A DNA stretch of 64,000 nt from Gammaproteobacteria bacterium (GTDB lineage: Bacteria > Pseudomonadota > Gammaproteobacteria > Xanthomonadales > SZUA-36): the NCBI GenBank assembly GCA_024277815.1, contig JAJRUM010000059.1, positions 1 to 64,000 on the forward strand, in the 5' to 3' direction. Every line of letters starts with the position of its first letter. Positions within the stretch are counted from its first letter, which is position 1. The notes beneath the pieces were generated by a model. It was not told where the DNA came from. It was given only the letters and a program-made list of their open reading frames with translations, and did no database searches. Position numbers and translations under genes: made by a program. Below are positions 18,642-28,794 of this stretch, in pieces.

Positions 18642-21400
18642 TGGATAAAAGCTACCAACCTGCCGCCATTGAAAAACGCTGGTATCAACTGTGGGAATCT
18701 TCAGATTATTTCTCACCCACCAGTGAGGGGAAACCCTATTGCATCATGCTGCCGCCACCCAACGTGACCGGCAACCTGTACATGGGCCACGCATTTCAGG
18801 ACACCATTATGGATGTGCTGACCCGGTTCCACCGCATGCAGGGGGATTCGGCACTGTGGCAAACCGGCATGGACCATGCTGGCATAGCCACGCAAATGGT
18901 AGTTGAACGGCGACTGGCAGAGGAAGGCATCTCGCGCCATGACCTTGGCCGGGAAAAATTCATCGAAGCTGTGTGGGACTGGAAAGACAGTTCCGGTGGC
19001 ATGATTGCCCGCCAAATGCGGCGCCTGGGCGCATCTGTGGACTGGGACAATGACTGTTTCACCATGGATGAGGATCTGTCACAGGCGGTGATGAAGGTCT
19101 TTGTTGAGTTGTATCACGAAGGCTTGATATACCGGGGCAAACGACTGGTCAACTGGGATCCGGTATTACACACGGCTCTGTCTGACCTTGAGGTTATTTC
19201 CGAAGAGGAAAATGGTCACCTTTGGCACATCCGTTATCCACGGATCGACGGCCAGGGCTATGTTGTTGTCGCCACCACCCGTCCCGAAACCATGCTTGGG
19301 GATTCTGCCGTTGCGGTCAATCCAGATGACCCGCGCTACACAGATCTTGTTGGGCTGGAGTTGGAACTGCCTTTGACCGGCCGCAAAATCCCGGTTATTA
19401 CCGACAGCTATGTGGATATCGATTTCGGTTCCGGCTGCGTGAAAATTACCCCGGCACATGACTTCAATGACTATGACATGGGCAAGCGACATGGATTGCA
19501 GGTCATCAATGTCCTCAATGACGATGCCAGCCTCAACGATGAAACACCTGAAGCCTACCGGGGCCTTGACCGTTTTGAGGCACGTAAGAAAATCATTGCA
19601 GATCTTGAGGCCGCCGGCCTGCTTGAGAAAACAGAAAACCACAAATTGATGATCCCGCGTGGCGACAGGTCCGGCGCTATTGTTGAGCCTTACCTGACCG
19701 ACCAGTGGTATGTAAAAATTGAACCGTTGGCCAAACCTGCAATTGCCGCCGTGGAAAGCGGCCAGATCCGCTTCATCCCGGAAAACTGGAACAAAACCTA
19801 TTTCGACTGGATGCACCGCATCGAAGATTGGTGCATATCCCGACAACTCTGGTGGGGCCACCGAATCCCGGCCTGGTATGACGACGCCGGCAACATTTTT
19901 GTCGGCTATGACGAAGCTGACGCGCGTCAGCGTGGAGGCCTCAGTGCAGATTGCGCACTGCGCCAGGATGAGGATGTTCTGGACACCTGGTTTTCATCCG
20001 CCCTCTGGCCTTTCAGTACGCTTGGCTGGCCTGAAAAGACCCCGCGACTGGAGACATACTACCCTGGCAACGTTCTGGTCACCGGCTTCGATATCATATT
20101 TTTCTGGGTCGCCCGGATGATTATGATGGGACTGAAATTCATGGGTGATGTGCCATTTCGCGAGGTCTATATCCACGGCCTGATACGCGATGGCCAGGGG
20201 CAGAAAATGTCCAAATCCAAGGGCAATGTACTGGACCCTATCGACCTGATTGACGGCATCGAACTGGAACCGCTGGTCAAAAAACGCACCACCGGCCTGA
20301 TGCAGCCACATATGGCACCGGCGATCGAAAAATCGACGCGTAAGGAATTCCCTGAGGGATTGCAGGCTTTTGGCTGTGATGCACTGCGCTTTACCTTCGC
20401 AGCACTGGCAACCAACGGCCGGGATATACGCTTCGACCTCGGCCGCATCGAGGGCAACCGGAACTTTTGCAACAAACTCTGGAACGCTGCCCGTTACGTA
20501 CTGATGAGTACATCAGACTTCGATATCCAGCCGGTAGCAGCATCCAGTGCTGCGGATCGCTGGATCATTTCCCGCTTGCACAGGATGACCGGCGATGTGC
20601 GCAGGCATATCAATGAATACCGGCTGGACCTTGCTGCCCAACGATTGTATGAGTTCATCTGGAATGAATATTGCGACTGGTACCTGGAGCTTTCAAAGCC
20701 GGTTTTGCAGGCAGGCGGCGAAGGTGAAAAGAATGCAACCCGCTATACCCTGTTGCATGTCCTTGAAAGCAGTCTGCGCGTATTGCATCCGATCATGCCG
20801 TTTATCACCGAAGAAATCTGGCAGCGGTTGCGCTCACCGCTCGCGCTGGAAGGTGGCAGCATCATGTTACAGGCATTTCCAATGGCTGGAGACAACGACC
20901 AGCAGGCCGAGGATGATATTGCATGGCTGCAACAGGTCCTGCAGGGAATACGCAACATCCGTGCTGAGCTAAACGTGGCGCCCGGCAAACCGCTGGACGT
21001 CGCATTCCAGGCAGGTACGCAGACAGACCGGGAAAGACAGCAAAGATTTGGCGCTTTGCTTGAAAGCCTCGGCAGAATAGGCAGCGCCCGGTGGCTGGCC
21101 GATGACGCCGATACGGCCGAATATTCCGTGGCACTGGTCGCTGGCCTGAAAGTGCTGGTTTCATTGCAGGGTCTGGTCGATGTTGAAGATGAGCTGGCGC
21201 GGCTTGGCAAGTTACTGGGGCGCGAACTGGCAGACCTGAAGCGCTCTGAAGGCAAGCTTAGCAACAAGCGCTTTGTTGATAATGCACCGCCAGCAGTGGT
21301 CGAACAGGAACATCAACGCCTGACCGCCCATAAGACCAGGGTTGCCGGCTTTGAAGCTCAGGTCAGAAAACTTGAACAGCTGAGGGATAGCCAACCCTGA
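18641..21400 (+). CDS. valS: Valyl-tRNA synthetase
   Basis: Class I aminoacyl-tRNA synthetase, 919 aa. It has the HIGH-type motif [13 protein letters not shown] near residue 42 and [12 protein letters not shown] near residue 530. The connective editing domain lies between them (about residues 190-400, including [11 protein letters not shown] and the [17 protein letters not shown] segment). There is an anticodon-binding domain and a C-terminal coiled-coil arm ([22 protein letters not shown]). It is translationally coupled to holC. Confidence 0.97.
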   Translation: MDKSYQPAAIEKRWYQLWESSDYFSPTSEGKPYCIMLPPPNVTGNLYMGHAFQDTIMDVLTRFHRMQGDSALWQTGMDHAGIATQMVVERRLAEEGISRHDLGREKFIEAVWDWKDSSGGMIARQMRRLGASVDWDNDCFTMDEDLSQAVMKVFVELYHEGLIYRGKRLVNWDPVLHTALSDLEVISEEENGHLWHIRYPRIDGQGYVVVATTRPETMLGDSAVAVNPDDPRYTDLVGLELELPLTGRKIPVITDSYVDIDFGSGCVKITPAHDFNDYDMGKRHGLQVINVLNDDASLNDETPEAYRGLDRFEARKKIIADLEAAGLLEKTENHKLMIPRGDRSGAIVEPYLTDQWYVKIEPLAKPAIAAVESGQIRFIPENWNKTYFDWMHRIEDWCISRQLWWGHRIPAWYDDAGNIFVGYDEADARQRGGLSADCALRQDEDVLDTWFSSALWPFSTLGWPEKTPRLETYYPGNVLVTGFDIIFFWVARMIMMGLKFMGDVPFREVYIHGLIRDGQGQKMSKSKGNVLDPIDLIDGIELEPLVKKRTTGLMQPHMAPAIEKSTRKEFPEGLQAFGCDALRFTFAALATNGRDIRFDLGRIEGNRNFCNKLWNAARYVLMSTSDFDIQPVAASSAADRWIISRLHRMTGDVRRHINEYRLDLAAQRLYEFIWNEYCDWYLELSKPVLQAGGEGEKNATRYTLLHVLESSLRVLHPIMPFITEEIWQRLRSPLALEGGSIMLQAFPMAGDNDQQAEDDIAWLQQVLQGIRNIRAELNVAPGKPLDVAFQAGTQTDRERQQRFGALLESLGRIGSARWLADDADTAEYSVALVAGLKVLVSLQGLVDVEDELARLGKLLGRELADLKRSEGKLSNKRFVDNAPPAVVEQEHQRLTAHKTRVAGFEAQVRKLEQLRDSQP

Positions 21401-21424
21401 CAAGCAGCGCAACTGCCGGCGGGA

Positions 21425-21898
21425 TTATTCCAGCCCGTGGCGCAGCTCAAGGCGCATGACGACGGCATCTTCGCGTGCCTCACCAGACTGGTAGTATGCC
21501 GGACGACGCCCAACAACCTTAAACCCCCGGTTTTTGTAGAGTTCTGTGGCACGCGGATTGCTTTTCCGCACCTCAAGAAATATCGCCTTGACCTCAAGCC
21601 TGGCCACATGATTGATCGTATATTCCAATAACAGGCTGCCATAGCCCCTGTGCTGCCAATCAGGGTGCAAACACAGGTTCAACAGGTGGGCCTCACCCGC
21701 AGCCCAGCTAAATATCGTATATCCCGCCAGGTCCTTGCCAAACTGCAAACCAAAACAGGCGTATCCAACACGCAGACAATCGACAAAAATTCCTCTGGAC
21801 CAGGGAAATGGGTACGCAGCCTGCTCGATCTCGTAAATCCGGTCCACATCCCCCAGCGTCAGTCGCCGGATCAAAGGATGCTTTTTATCAGTCACCAT
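21425..21898 (-). CDS. rimI: Ribosomal-protein-S18-alanine N-acetyltransferase RimI
   Basis: GNAT-fold acetyltransferase, 157 aa from MVTDKKHPLIRRLT. The acetyl-CoA-binding loop is QHRGYGSLLLEYTI and the C-terminal region has the family pattern FLEVRKSNPRATELYKNRGF followed by the Tyr pair in RPAYY. It modifies the N-terminal Ala of S18. The longer frame to 21943 overlaps the psi gene; the ATG at 21898 lies 2 nt after that gene's stop, so it was preferred. holD-rimI order is the E. coli arrangement. Confidence 0.9.
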   Translation of the reverse strand: MVTDKKHPLIRRLTLGDVDRIYEIEQAAYPFPWSRGIFVDCLRVGYACFGLQFGKDLAGYTIFSWAAGEAHLLNLCLHPDWQHRGYGSLLLEYTINHVARLEVKAIFLEVRKSNPRATELYKNRGFKVVGRRPAYYQSGEAREDAVVMRLELRHGLE

Positions 21899-21900
21899 GT

Positions 21901-22383
21901 TCAGTTTTTGGCCACCATGCCGGAACGGCATAGCTCGGCCCACAGTTCTTGTCGCGCGTCTGCGGAAGTCTCGAGATCTTGCATTGCAGGAAACACGACC
22001 AGGTTGGCCGCAGCCACATTTTGTGGCGGCGGGTTGCCAAATACCTGTTCGGTCAATGCCTCACCAAAAACTGCGACCGTGGTAAAAAGCTTCTCCTCAA
22101 CAGCAGCGGCCGGTATTACCGCATCGGTGCCGTTATCCGGCCATGACCAGACGGGTACACTGGCCATCGCACGACAGATGTCATTGGCAAGCTTGCTGGC
22201 AGATTCAGTATCAATGGTACAGATCAATAATATGCCCCCGCTGCCCGGGCCAAGCTTCAGGAACGGTTCCGGCTTTGCAGCAACAGGCTCGGCCACGGAT
22301 GCTTCCCGCGACGACCAGACGGGAATGCCCATGGCGCCGAGGTACGCCTGTTGAACATCATCCAGCTTCTTGCCTTCAATCAT
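21901..22383 (-). CDS. holD: Putative DNA polymerase III psi subunit (HolD-like)
   Basis: 160 aa, poorly conserved. It begins with LDDVQQAYLGAMGIPVWSSRE, which parallels the chi-distal N-terminal segment of psi (LQQLGITQWSLR in E. coli). It ends with MQDLETSADARQELWAELC, which parallels LTDLRANPTARAALWQQIC. The middle is an alpha/beta Rossmann-like stretch. Position immediately upstream of rimI is the same as in E. coli and Pseudomonas. Psi links chi to the clamp loader (DnaX). The assignment rests on the two end motifs and synteny. It overlaps pssA by 8 nt. Confidence 0.68.
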   Translation of the reverse strand: MIEGKKLDDVQQAYLGAMGIPVWSSREASVAEPVAAKPEPFLKLGPGSGGILLICTIDTESASKLANDICRAMASVPVWSWPDNGTDAVIPAAAVEEKLFTTVAVFGEALTEQVFGNPPPQNVAAANLVVFPAMQDLETSADARQELWAELCRSGMVAKN

Positions 22384-23242
22384 TTATCTGATCCCTGCCA
22401 GGCTCCCGGGCATTCGCTACGTGGTGCTCACCACGTTGATCTCCACCACCAATAACCGGCTCCTTTTTATTCAATTTACCCGGTCGCTGTTCGCGTTCTA
22501 TTTTCCGGTTTCGCCGCCCGGCAACCGTGATAATCAAACCTGACAACACATAGGCACTACCAAATATCATACCCATAACCGGAGGATCCAGGGCCAATAA
22601 AACAATAATCAGCACGGCCAGAAGAACCCAGGTTGTTGGCACCTTGTCGCCATCAGGGCCAGCCTTGAAACTGAAGTATCGTACCTGCGAGAACATCAGT
22701 ATCCCGAGCACAATTGTTTCGAGAAATATCAACCAACGCACGGCCTCTCCGGTGATGCCATTATCAATAAAAAACCAGATCGTAAAAACCAGAGTTCCTG
22801 CAGCAGCCGGGCTGGCCAGACCCTGAAAATATCGCTTATCAGCAATACCAACCTGGGTATTGAAGCGCGCCAGCCTCAACGCTGCACAGGCTGCAAAAAG
22901 GAACGATGCAAGCCAGCCCAGCTTACCCGCCAGCACGCTGATATCGCTGAGGCTTGCCAGCGACCAGTTGAAGGCCAGTAAGGCAGGCGCCAGCCCAAAT
23001 GAAATCAAATCAGCAAGGCTGTCATATTGTTCACCAAAATTGCTTTGGGTATTGGTAAGACGTGCTACCCGCCCATCCAGCCCATCCAGCAACCCGGCCA
23101 CAATAATCGCGATGGCTGCGGCTTCGTATTTGCCGTTGATGCCGGAAATTATTGAATAGAAACCGGCAAATAGCGCTGCAGATGTCAGCAGGTTCGGTAA
23201 CAGATACACCCCGCGCCGCCGAATTGATTTGTCTGATTCCAT
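22376..23242 (-). CDS. pssA: CDP-diacylglycerol--serine O-phosphatidyltransferase
   Basis: Inner-membrane enzyme making phosphatidylserine from CDP-DAG and serine, first committed step to phosphatidylethanolamine. The 288 aa product has about seven to eight helices and the complete CDP-alcohol phosphatidyltransferase signature DG-x2-AR-x8-G-x3-D-x3-D (DGRVARLTNTQSNFGEQYDSLAD). This is the integral-membrane (type II, Bacillus/archaeal-like) form, not the soluble PLD-type enzyme of E. coli. A Lys/Arg-rich cytoplasmic tail of about 50 residues follows the last helix. ATG 23242 preferred over an in-frame TTG at 23254. Confidence 0.93.
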   Translation of the reverse strand: MESDKSIRRRGVYLLPNLLTSAALFAGFYSIISGINGKYEAAAIAIIVAGLLDGLDGRVARLTNTQSNFGEQYDSLADLISFGLAPALLAFNWSLASLSDISVLAGKLGWLASFLFAACAALRLARFNTQVGIADKRYFQGLASPAAAGTLVFTIWFFIDNGITGEAVRWLIFLETIVLGILMFSQVRYFSFKAGPDGDKVPTTWVLLAVLIIVLLALDPPVMGMIFGSAYVLSGLIITVAGRRNRKIEREQRPGKLNKKEPVIGGGDQRGEHHVANAREPGRDQIND

Positions 23243-23359
23243 TGGAGATTCCAAGCAATATGTTCATACCGATAATAGCATGCAAAAAGGCTCAACCTTT
23301 GGGGTAATAGCCACACTGTGATATAAGACACAGGGAAACCTTCGGAAAAGGAAACGAAG

Positions 23360-23833
23360 ATGTGCTCTATAAAAGGTTTACTGACTATTTTGCTCGCCAC
23401 TTTTGTACTGGTTGCGACGGATGCCGTGGCCAATAAAAGCATAATTTATCGCTGGGTTGATGAACAGGGTCTTGTGCACTACGGTGATCGTCCCGGTGAT
23501 TCTTCAGATATTGAGATTGTCCAGATTCGATCAGGCAAAACATACAGCACCGCACCTGTTTTTGACTCAGATGAAGAGCCGATTTACCCCGCCCAGGCCG
23601 AGCAGGCGACACCACAAAGTAAAGGCAAAGCAAAACGCCAGTCAGCCGCAGAACGGAAGGCCGAAATGGCAGCCGCCTGCAAACAACGGCGCGAAGCTAT
23701 CGCCCGCATTGAGCCCGTTACCAAGGTACTGGTCGAGGGTGAAGACGGTGAGGTTTATCGCATGGATGACAATGATCGGCTGAAGCTGCTGGCGGAGTCC
23801 AAAGCCTTTATTGCCGATAACTGCGACAAGTAG
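23360..23833 (+). CDS. DUF4124 domain exported protein
   Basis: 157 aa. A signal peptide (LLTILLATFVLVATDAVA) is followed by the DUF4124 domain, recognised by IIYRWVDEQGLVHYGDRPG, a small beta domain common in gammaproteobacterial periplasmic proteins. A Lys/Gln-rich linker and a C-terminal segment with two Cys (ACKQRREA and NCDK) that could pair complete it. Ribosome-binding site GGAAACGAAG precedes the ATG. Function unknown. It is monocistronic, divergent from pssA. Confidence 0.85.
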   Translation: MCSIKGLLTILLATFVLVATDAVANKSIIYRWVDEQGLVHYGDRPGDSSDIEIVQIRSGKTYSTAPVFDSDEEPIYPAQAEQATPQSKGKAKRQSAAERKAEMAAACKQRREAIARIEPVTKVLVEGEDGEVYRMDDNDRLKLLAESKAFIADNCDK

Positions 23834-23936
23834 GCACACGCAACCAGCCAGAGTACTCAAATTGATGCGTGTACTGGCACGCATTGCAAGCTAAAATGTC
23901 GCCCTTTCAGGCAGCTCGCAGATTGACGGACTAACA

Positions 23937-25652
23937 ATGAAAGCCAGTACATTCCATTTATTCACCACCCGGGAAACTCCGGCCGAAGCAGAAATTGCCA
24001 GCCACCAACTGATGCTGCGCAGCGGCATGATCCGTAAACTCACCTCAGGCATCTATACCTGGACACCCATGGGCTTACGCGTGCTGCGCAAGGTAGAAGC
24101 CATCGTCCGCGATGAACTGGACAAGGCTGGCTATCTGGAAATGCTGATGCCGGCCGTGCAACCCGCAGAACTTTGGGAAGAAACGGGGCGTTGGGAAAAA
24201 TTTGGCGCGCAGCTATTGAAAATTCAGGACCGTGCTGGCCGCCACTATTGCTTCGGCCCAACGCACGAAGAGGTCATGACGGATTTTGTCCGCAATGAAA
24301 TTCGCAGCTATAAGCAGTTGCCAATTACCTTTTACCAGATCCAGACCAAATTCCGCGATGAAATCCGCCCCCGCTTTGGTGTCATGCGGGCCCGTGAATT
24401 TCTGATGAAGGATGCCTATTCCTTTCATATTGACCACGCCAGCCTGGATGAAACCTACTGGGAAATGTACCAGGTATATTCCCGCATCTTTACCCGCACG
24501 GGTTTGAAGTTCCGCTCCGTTGAAGCAGACTCAGGCGCGATTGGCGGCAACCAGTCCCACGAGTTTCACGTGCTGGCAGATTCCGGTGAGGACTCGATCG
24601 CTTTTTCAGACCAGTCAGACTATGCCTCCAACGTGGAACTGGCTGCCATCGCAGCACCCACAGGTGAACTGGCGGCGGCCACTGAAGAGCTACGTACGGT
24701 TGACACCCCGGACGCTCACAGCATCGATGAACTGGTCAGTGGTTATGGAGTGGCTATTGATAAAACGGTCAAAACACTGATCGTGCACGCTGCAGAGGGA
24801 AGCGCAGCCGAATTTGTCGCCTTGCTGGTGCGCGGCGACCGTGTCCTCAATGAAATCAAAGCCGAACGCCTGGAGCAGGTCGCGACACCACTGACCTTCG
24901 CCAGCGACGAGGAAATCCACAATGCCGTTGGTGCAAGCCCCGGCTCACTTGGACCTGTTGGCCTGACCTTACCGGTCATCGCAGACCAGGAAGTGGCCTT
25001 GATGTCAGACTTTGCCACCGGAGCCAATAGCGATAACCAGCATTATTTTGGTGTTAACTGGTTACGCGATGTGGAACTGCCGGAAATTGCTGACATTCGT
25101 AACGCCGTTGAGGGTGACAACAGTCCGGATGGGAAGGGCAAATTACAGCTGGCACGCGGCATTGAAGTCGGACATATTTTCCAGCTGGGCACGGCTTATT
25201 CGGAGTCAATGAATGCTGTGGTACTGGGTGAGGATGGCAAATCCCATGTCATGCATATGGGTTGTTATGGCATTGGTGTCTCACGCATAGTTGCTGCGGC
25301 AATAGAACAAAACCATGATGACAGAGGTATATCCTGGCCCGAGCCCATAGCACCTTTCCAACTGGCCCTGTTGCCGATGAATGCTAAAAAATCCCACCGT
25401 GTGCGTGAAGCCGCCGACCAGCTTTATGCCGATCTGCTTGAGGCCGGGGTGGAAGTGCTCTACGACGACCGCAATCTGCGCCCGGGCGTGATGTTCAATG
25501 ACATTGAGCTTATTGGCATCCCGCATCGCGTTGTCATTGGTGAGCGCGGCCTGGATAGCGGTGTACTCGAATACCGCCAGCGTAACAACACAGAAAATGG
25601 CGAACTGCCACTGGAAGGTGCCGTTGCCGCGATTCTGGAAAAGCTCTTATAG
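23937..25652 (+). CDS. proS: Prolyl-tRNA synthetase (bacterial type with editing domain)
   Basis: 571 aa class II synthetase. Motif 1/2/3 regions are present ([67 protein letters not shown]). The roughly 180-residue INS editing domain between motifs 2 and 3 (about residues 225-390) hydrolyses mischarged Ala-tRNAPro. A C-terminal anticodon-binding domain follows. Start ATG matches the family N-terminus [22 protein letters not shown]. Confidence 0.97.
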   Translation: MKASTFHLFTTRETPAEAEIASHQLMLRSGMIRKLTSGIYTWTPMGLRVLRKVEAIVRDELDKAGYLEMLMPAVQPAELWEETGRWEKFGAQLLKIQDRAGRHYCFGPTHEEVMTDFVRNEIRSYKQLPITFYQIQTKFRDEIRPRFGVMRAREFLMKDAYSFHIDHASLDETYWEMYQVYSRIFTRTGLKFRSVEADSGAIGGNQSHEFHVLADSGEDSIAFSDQSDYASNVELAAIAAPTGELAAATEELRTVDTPDAHSIDELVSGYGVAIDKTVKTLIVHAAEGSAAEFVALLVRGDRVLNEIKAERLEQVATPLTFASDEEIHNAVGASPGSLGPVGLTLPVIADQEVALMSDFATGANSDNQHYFGVNWLRDVELPEIADIRNAVEGDNSPDGKGKLQLARGIEVGHIFQLGTAYSESMNAVVLGEDGKSHVMHMGCYGIGVSRIVAAAIEQNHDDRGISWPEPIAPFQLALLPMNAKKSHRVREAADQLYADLLEAGVEVLYDDRNLRPGVMFNDIELIGIPHRVVIGERGLDSGVLEYRQRNNTENGELPLEGAVAAILEKLL

Positions 25653-25674
25653 CAAGTAGCACGTTTGCCGGGCT

Positions 25675-26832
25675 TCAGTTTTCCTTGCCTGTCGGCTCTG
25701 CAGGCATACTGCGCACGTGGATATCTGTTTGTGGGAATGGAATCTCGATGCCTTTTTCAAGGAATGCGTAGTAGATACCCTTCAGAAGATCATGCCGTAT
25801 CCGGCCTCTCAGCACCGGCCGGTCTATCCATGCCAGCAATTCAAAATCAAGTGAACTGTTACCGAAGGCCCGCATCCTGACCCTTGGCTCCGGGTGTTTG
25901 ACGATCTCTGAATGGCCAAGCGCAACCGCCTCCAGCACCTGGCAAACCTCATCGACATCGCTGCCGTAGGCCACGCCTACCGGAACGCGGATACGTTCTT
26001 TCTCCCATGGCCCCCCGCTTTCATTGACAATTTTCGCACTGGCGATAACCGCATTGGGAATCGTTACCTCCACGTCATCCCGGGTCAGCAAACGGGTTGA
26101 ACGCATCCCCAGGTGAGTCACCTCTCCACGCTCACCGGAATCGAGCACGATGTAATCACCAATCTTGTACGGCGAATCCGCAACGATAAAAATCCCGGAA
26201 AACAGGTTGGCCAGAGAATCACGGGCGGCGAAGCCCACGGCAATACCTATCACACCCGCTGAAGCCAGCCAGGCGGTGGGATCAATCCCCCAAATCAACA
26301 GGAAAACATACGCGCCGAGCCCGACCAGCAGCAGCTTGAGACTCATATCGAACAGCGGAATGGTCTTTTCTTGAATTATTTCAAAACGATGGTGGTTGCT
26401 GCCCACCAGTTCCAGAATAATGCGTGCAGTTCGCAAACCTGCGCGCATCCAGGAGAACAGCAGGATGGTTGCGAGCAGCGACAGGCTTGCATCGTGCAGA
26501 CCACGGGGCCACTGGAAAGCGGAAACTGCCAGCATCAACGCCAGGGTAACGGTGGTCAGTACAATCGGCTGGGTCAGATACTCAAGCAAGTGGTCATCTG
26601 TTTTGGTACTGGTCTTACCCACGACTTTTATGAAGGAGCGGGTGATTACCAGTTTTAACAGGCGGCCAAAAGCCCAGGCTAACAGCAGCAGAATTATCGT
26701 CAGCAAGCCGGGGTATGGCGAGAGCATATCCCAGGTAGGCTGAAACCAGTCAGGCAGGTACTGCACAACATCCAGGTCGGATTTAAAGGCGGAACCTGCC
26801 GTTGCTGTAGAAACTGCTTCAGTTGCTTGCAT
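25675..26832 (-). CDS. Small-conductance mechanosensitive channel, MscS family
   Basis: 385 aa: four predicted helices in the N-terminal half (near residues 37-58, 88-105, 115-132, 165-185), then the pore helix and conserved MscS beta domain (GVIGIAVGFAARDSLANLFSGIFIVAD, DYIVLDSGERGEVTHLGMRSTRL). The C-terminal MscS domain ends with IPFPQTDIHVRSM, the typical closing motif. Releases osmolytes on hypo-osmotic shock. Convergent with proS. It is one of two MscS-type proteins here, the other at 45-46.7 kb. Confidence 0.9.
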   Translation of the reverse strand: MQATEAVSTATAGSAFKSDLDVVQYLPDWFQPTWDMLSPYPGLLTIILLLLAWAFGRLLKLVITRSFIKVVGKTSTKTDDHLLEYLTQPIVLTTVTLALMLAVSAFQWPRGLHDASLSLLATILLFSWMRAGLRTARIILELVGSNHHRFEIIQEKTIPLFDMSLKLLLVGLGAYVFLLIWGIDPTAWLASAGVIGIAVGFAARDSLANLFSGIFIVADSPYKIGDYIVLDSGERGEVTHLGMRSTRLLTRDDVEVTIPNAVIASAKIVNESGGPWEKERIRVPVGVAYGSDVDEVCQVLEAVALGHSEIVKHPEPRVRMRAFGNSSLDFELLAWIDRPVLRGRIRHDLLKGIYYAFLEKGIEIPFPQTDIHVRSMPAEPTGKEN

Positions 26833-26902
26833 AACTCATACCCGATAATTGACCCGCTTTCATCTTAGCGGCGATTGACGCGCCCTGCCAGCGCGACCCG
26901 CC

Positions 26903-27910
26903 TCAACCCAGGGGTCTGATGCCTACCGCTTGCCGTAGTTGTTGCATCAATGGAGCGGCGACTTCCCGGGCACGCACTGCCCCCTTCTGCAGGCACAATT
27001 CAACTTTCGATGGCTCTGCTATTAACGCTTCATAAGCTTGTCTTGCGGAAGATATTTCTGCATTTATCAATTCAAAGCACTGCTGCTTGGCCGCACCCCA
27101 GGCAATTCCATCTGCAAAAGCCTGTTTCATTTCCTGGCGTTGCTCAGCATTCGCAAACGCTGAGTATATAGCGAACAGTGCAGACCCCTCTGTCTGCTTG
27201 GGTTCGCCAGGTTCGAGCGAATTGGTCACAATCTTCATGATCGACTTGCGCAGTTGTTTCTCCGGCAACCACAAGGGAATCGTGTTGTTGTAACTCTTGG
27301 ACATCTTGCGCCCATCACGACCCGGTAGCAACGAGACATCAGCATCTACCACCGCCTCTGGCAGGACAAAATGCTCGCCAAAAATATGATTGAACCGCTG
27401 GGCAATATCGCGGGCCATTTCCAGGTGCTGGATCTGGTCACGACCCACCGGCACATCGTGCGAGTTGAACATCAGGATGTCAGCCGCCATCAGAATCGGA
27501 TAGCTGAACAGGCCCATGGCAATACCAAAATCGGCATCCTCGCCGGCATCTATATTTTCCTGCACCGCAGCTTTGTAAGCGTGGGCACGATTCATCAGGC
27601 CCTTGGCGGTGACGCAGGTCAGCAGCCAGGTCAGTTCGCTAATCTCCGGAATATCGGATTGGCGATAAAATATTGCTTCATCGGTATCAAGGCCGAGGGC
27701 CATCCAGGTCGCTGCGATTTCCAGCGTTGACTGATTGACAACCTGCGGGTCACGGCATTTGATCAGGGCGTGGTAATCAGCCAGAAAATAAAAAGACTGA
27801 ACATCATCTTTGTGACTGGCCTCAATAGCCGGCTTGATCGCACCTACATAATTGCCCAGGTGAGGTCTGCCGGTGGTTGTGATACCGGTCAGCACGTTGC
27901 GCTTACTCAT
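26903..27910 (-). CDS. trpS: Tryptophanyl-tRNA synthetase
   Basis: 335 aa class I synthetase with [12 protein letters not shown] (HIGH equivalent) near residue 13 and [12 protein letters not shown] near residue 205. [19 protein letters not shown] is the tryptophan/dimer region. It is separate from the trp biosynthesis genes 28 kb away. Start ATG fits the family N-terminus. Confidence 0.96.
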   Translation of the reverse strand: MSKRNVLTGITTTGRPHLGNYVGAIKPAIEASHKDDVQSFYFLADYHALIKCRDPQVVNQSTLEIAATWMALGLDTDEAIFYRQSDIPEISELTWLLTCVTAKGLMNRAHAYKAAVQENIDAGEDADFGIAMGLFSYPILMAADILMFNSHDVPVGRDQIQHLEMARDIAQRFNHIFGEHFVLPEAVVDADVSLLPGRDGRKMSKSYNNTIPLWLPEKQLRKSIMKIVTNSLEPGEPKQTEGSALFAIYSAFANAEQRQEMKQAFADGIAWGAAKQQCFELINAEISSARQAYEALIAEPSKVELCLQKGAVRAREVAAPLMQQLRQAVGIRPLG

Positions 27911-27984
27911 GGTCGGATCAATTACCTGTGTGGTTTACGAAGCCGTCATTTTAAGCGAATGAACAGGCAAATAGTGCCTTTATT

Positions 27985-28662
27985 TCACTCTTGCGGTAAA
28001 AGTGCGCGCGGAACCTTCCCGGCACAGCGACTGAGGTCAGCTAAGACCCGCGCATTGTCACCGGAAGCCTTTGCCAAGCCACGAATACAGGCCAGCATGT
28101 CGGGCAGGTCTTTTCGCAGGCTGCGGCGCACCAACCACCTCGGTGCAGGAATCCTTGGTTGGATTCTGACCTCATGAGTAACAACAACATAGCTGTCGTC
28201 TGCCGCTGGAACCAGCTTCCACTGAGCTTGCAAGACTTTCAGGTCACCTTCGACGAGCCGGGCATCACCAACGTTGCCTGGACGCCTGTAGGCCTCAAAG
28301 ACGAATTCCAGCGCCGGTGTATACCAGCTATTGCGCAAACGGTGGCGCATCAGCATTTTTCTCAGGCCTGGCTCCAGCACCTCGCACAGACTCAGCCCCC
28401 GAATATAAATAAACTCATATTCGCAGTAGCCAATGATGTTCCACACCGCCTCGGCCGAGGAGTGAAACAGGGCGGTTACCCGGGCTGCGCCGCCCGGTTT
28501 GTCGCTGTGGAGGGTTTGCAATAGAATTGCACCATCCTGCAGCCTCTGCAGGTCAAGGTTTTGCTGTTGCGCTGCGGCAGGTTCGGAAACCCCCGGGATG
28601 ACCAATAGCGCAATGAAGCACAGCGCCCCCCGCAGAGCTGCCTTGTGTAGTCGCTGTTGCAT
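27985..28662 (-). CDS. Exported START/SRPBCC-like protein
   Basis: 225 aa from MQQRLHKAALRG. An N-terminal signal peptide (ALCFIALLVIPGVSEPAAAQ) precedes a domain resembling the polyketide cyclase/START fold: GGAARVTALFHSSAEAVWNIIGYCEYEFIYIRGLSLCEV, then a beta-rich core and a C-terminal helix PRWLVRRSLRKDLPDMLACIRGLA. Such domains bind hydrophobic ligands. The ligand cannot be told. The 15-residue extension upstream was dropped because it would precede the signal peptide. Divergent from oxyR. Confidence 0.65.
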   Translation of the reverse strand: MQQRLHKAALRGALCFIALLVIPGVSEPAAAQQQNLDLQRLQDGAILLQTLHSDKPGGAARVTALFHSSAEAVWNIIGYCEYEFIYIRGLSLCEVLEPGLRKMLMRHRLRNSWYTPALEFVFEAYRRPGNVGDARLVEGDLKVLQAQWKLVPAADDSYVVVTHEVRIQPRIPAPRWLVRRSLRKDLPDMLACIRGLAKASGDNARVLADLSRCAGKVPRALLPQE

Positions 28663-28770
28663 TGCTGTTTGAGCTCCCATCCAGATCAGATTACAGGTTT
28701 TCACCAATAAGTCGACCGACCGGCCGGCTACTTACGTTCATTATTTTCACGTATCGATTAGCACAAATGT

Positions 28771-28788
28771 ATAGCCAGGACCTATAAT
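28771..28788 (+). promoter_or_regulatory. OxyR half-operator (ATAG-N7-CTAT) overlapping the oxyR -10 box
   Basis: ATAG at 28771-28774 and CTAT at 28782-28785, separated by exactly seven bases, match one dimer half-site of the OxyR consensus. The CTAT overlaps TATAAT at 28783-28788, a perfect -10 hexamer. The second tandem half-site is not seen. The -10 is six nt from the oxyR ATG and no Shine-Dalgarno sequence is visible, which suggests a leaderless transcript and autoregulation. Both points are inference. Confidence 0.6.
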
Positions 28789-28794
28789 TACTGT

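Noticed and set aside
19166-19861. Minus-strand frame of 231 codons
   Set aside because: Antisense to valS; the sense protein is a full synthetase.
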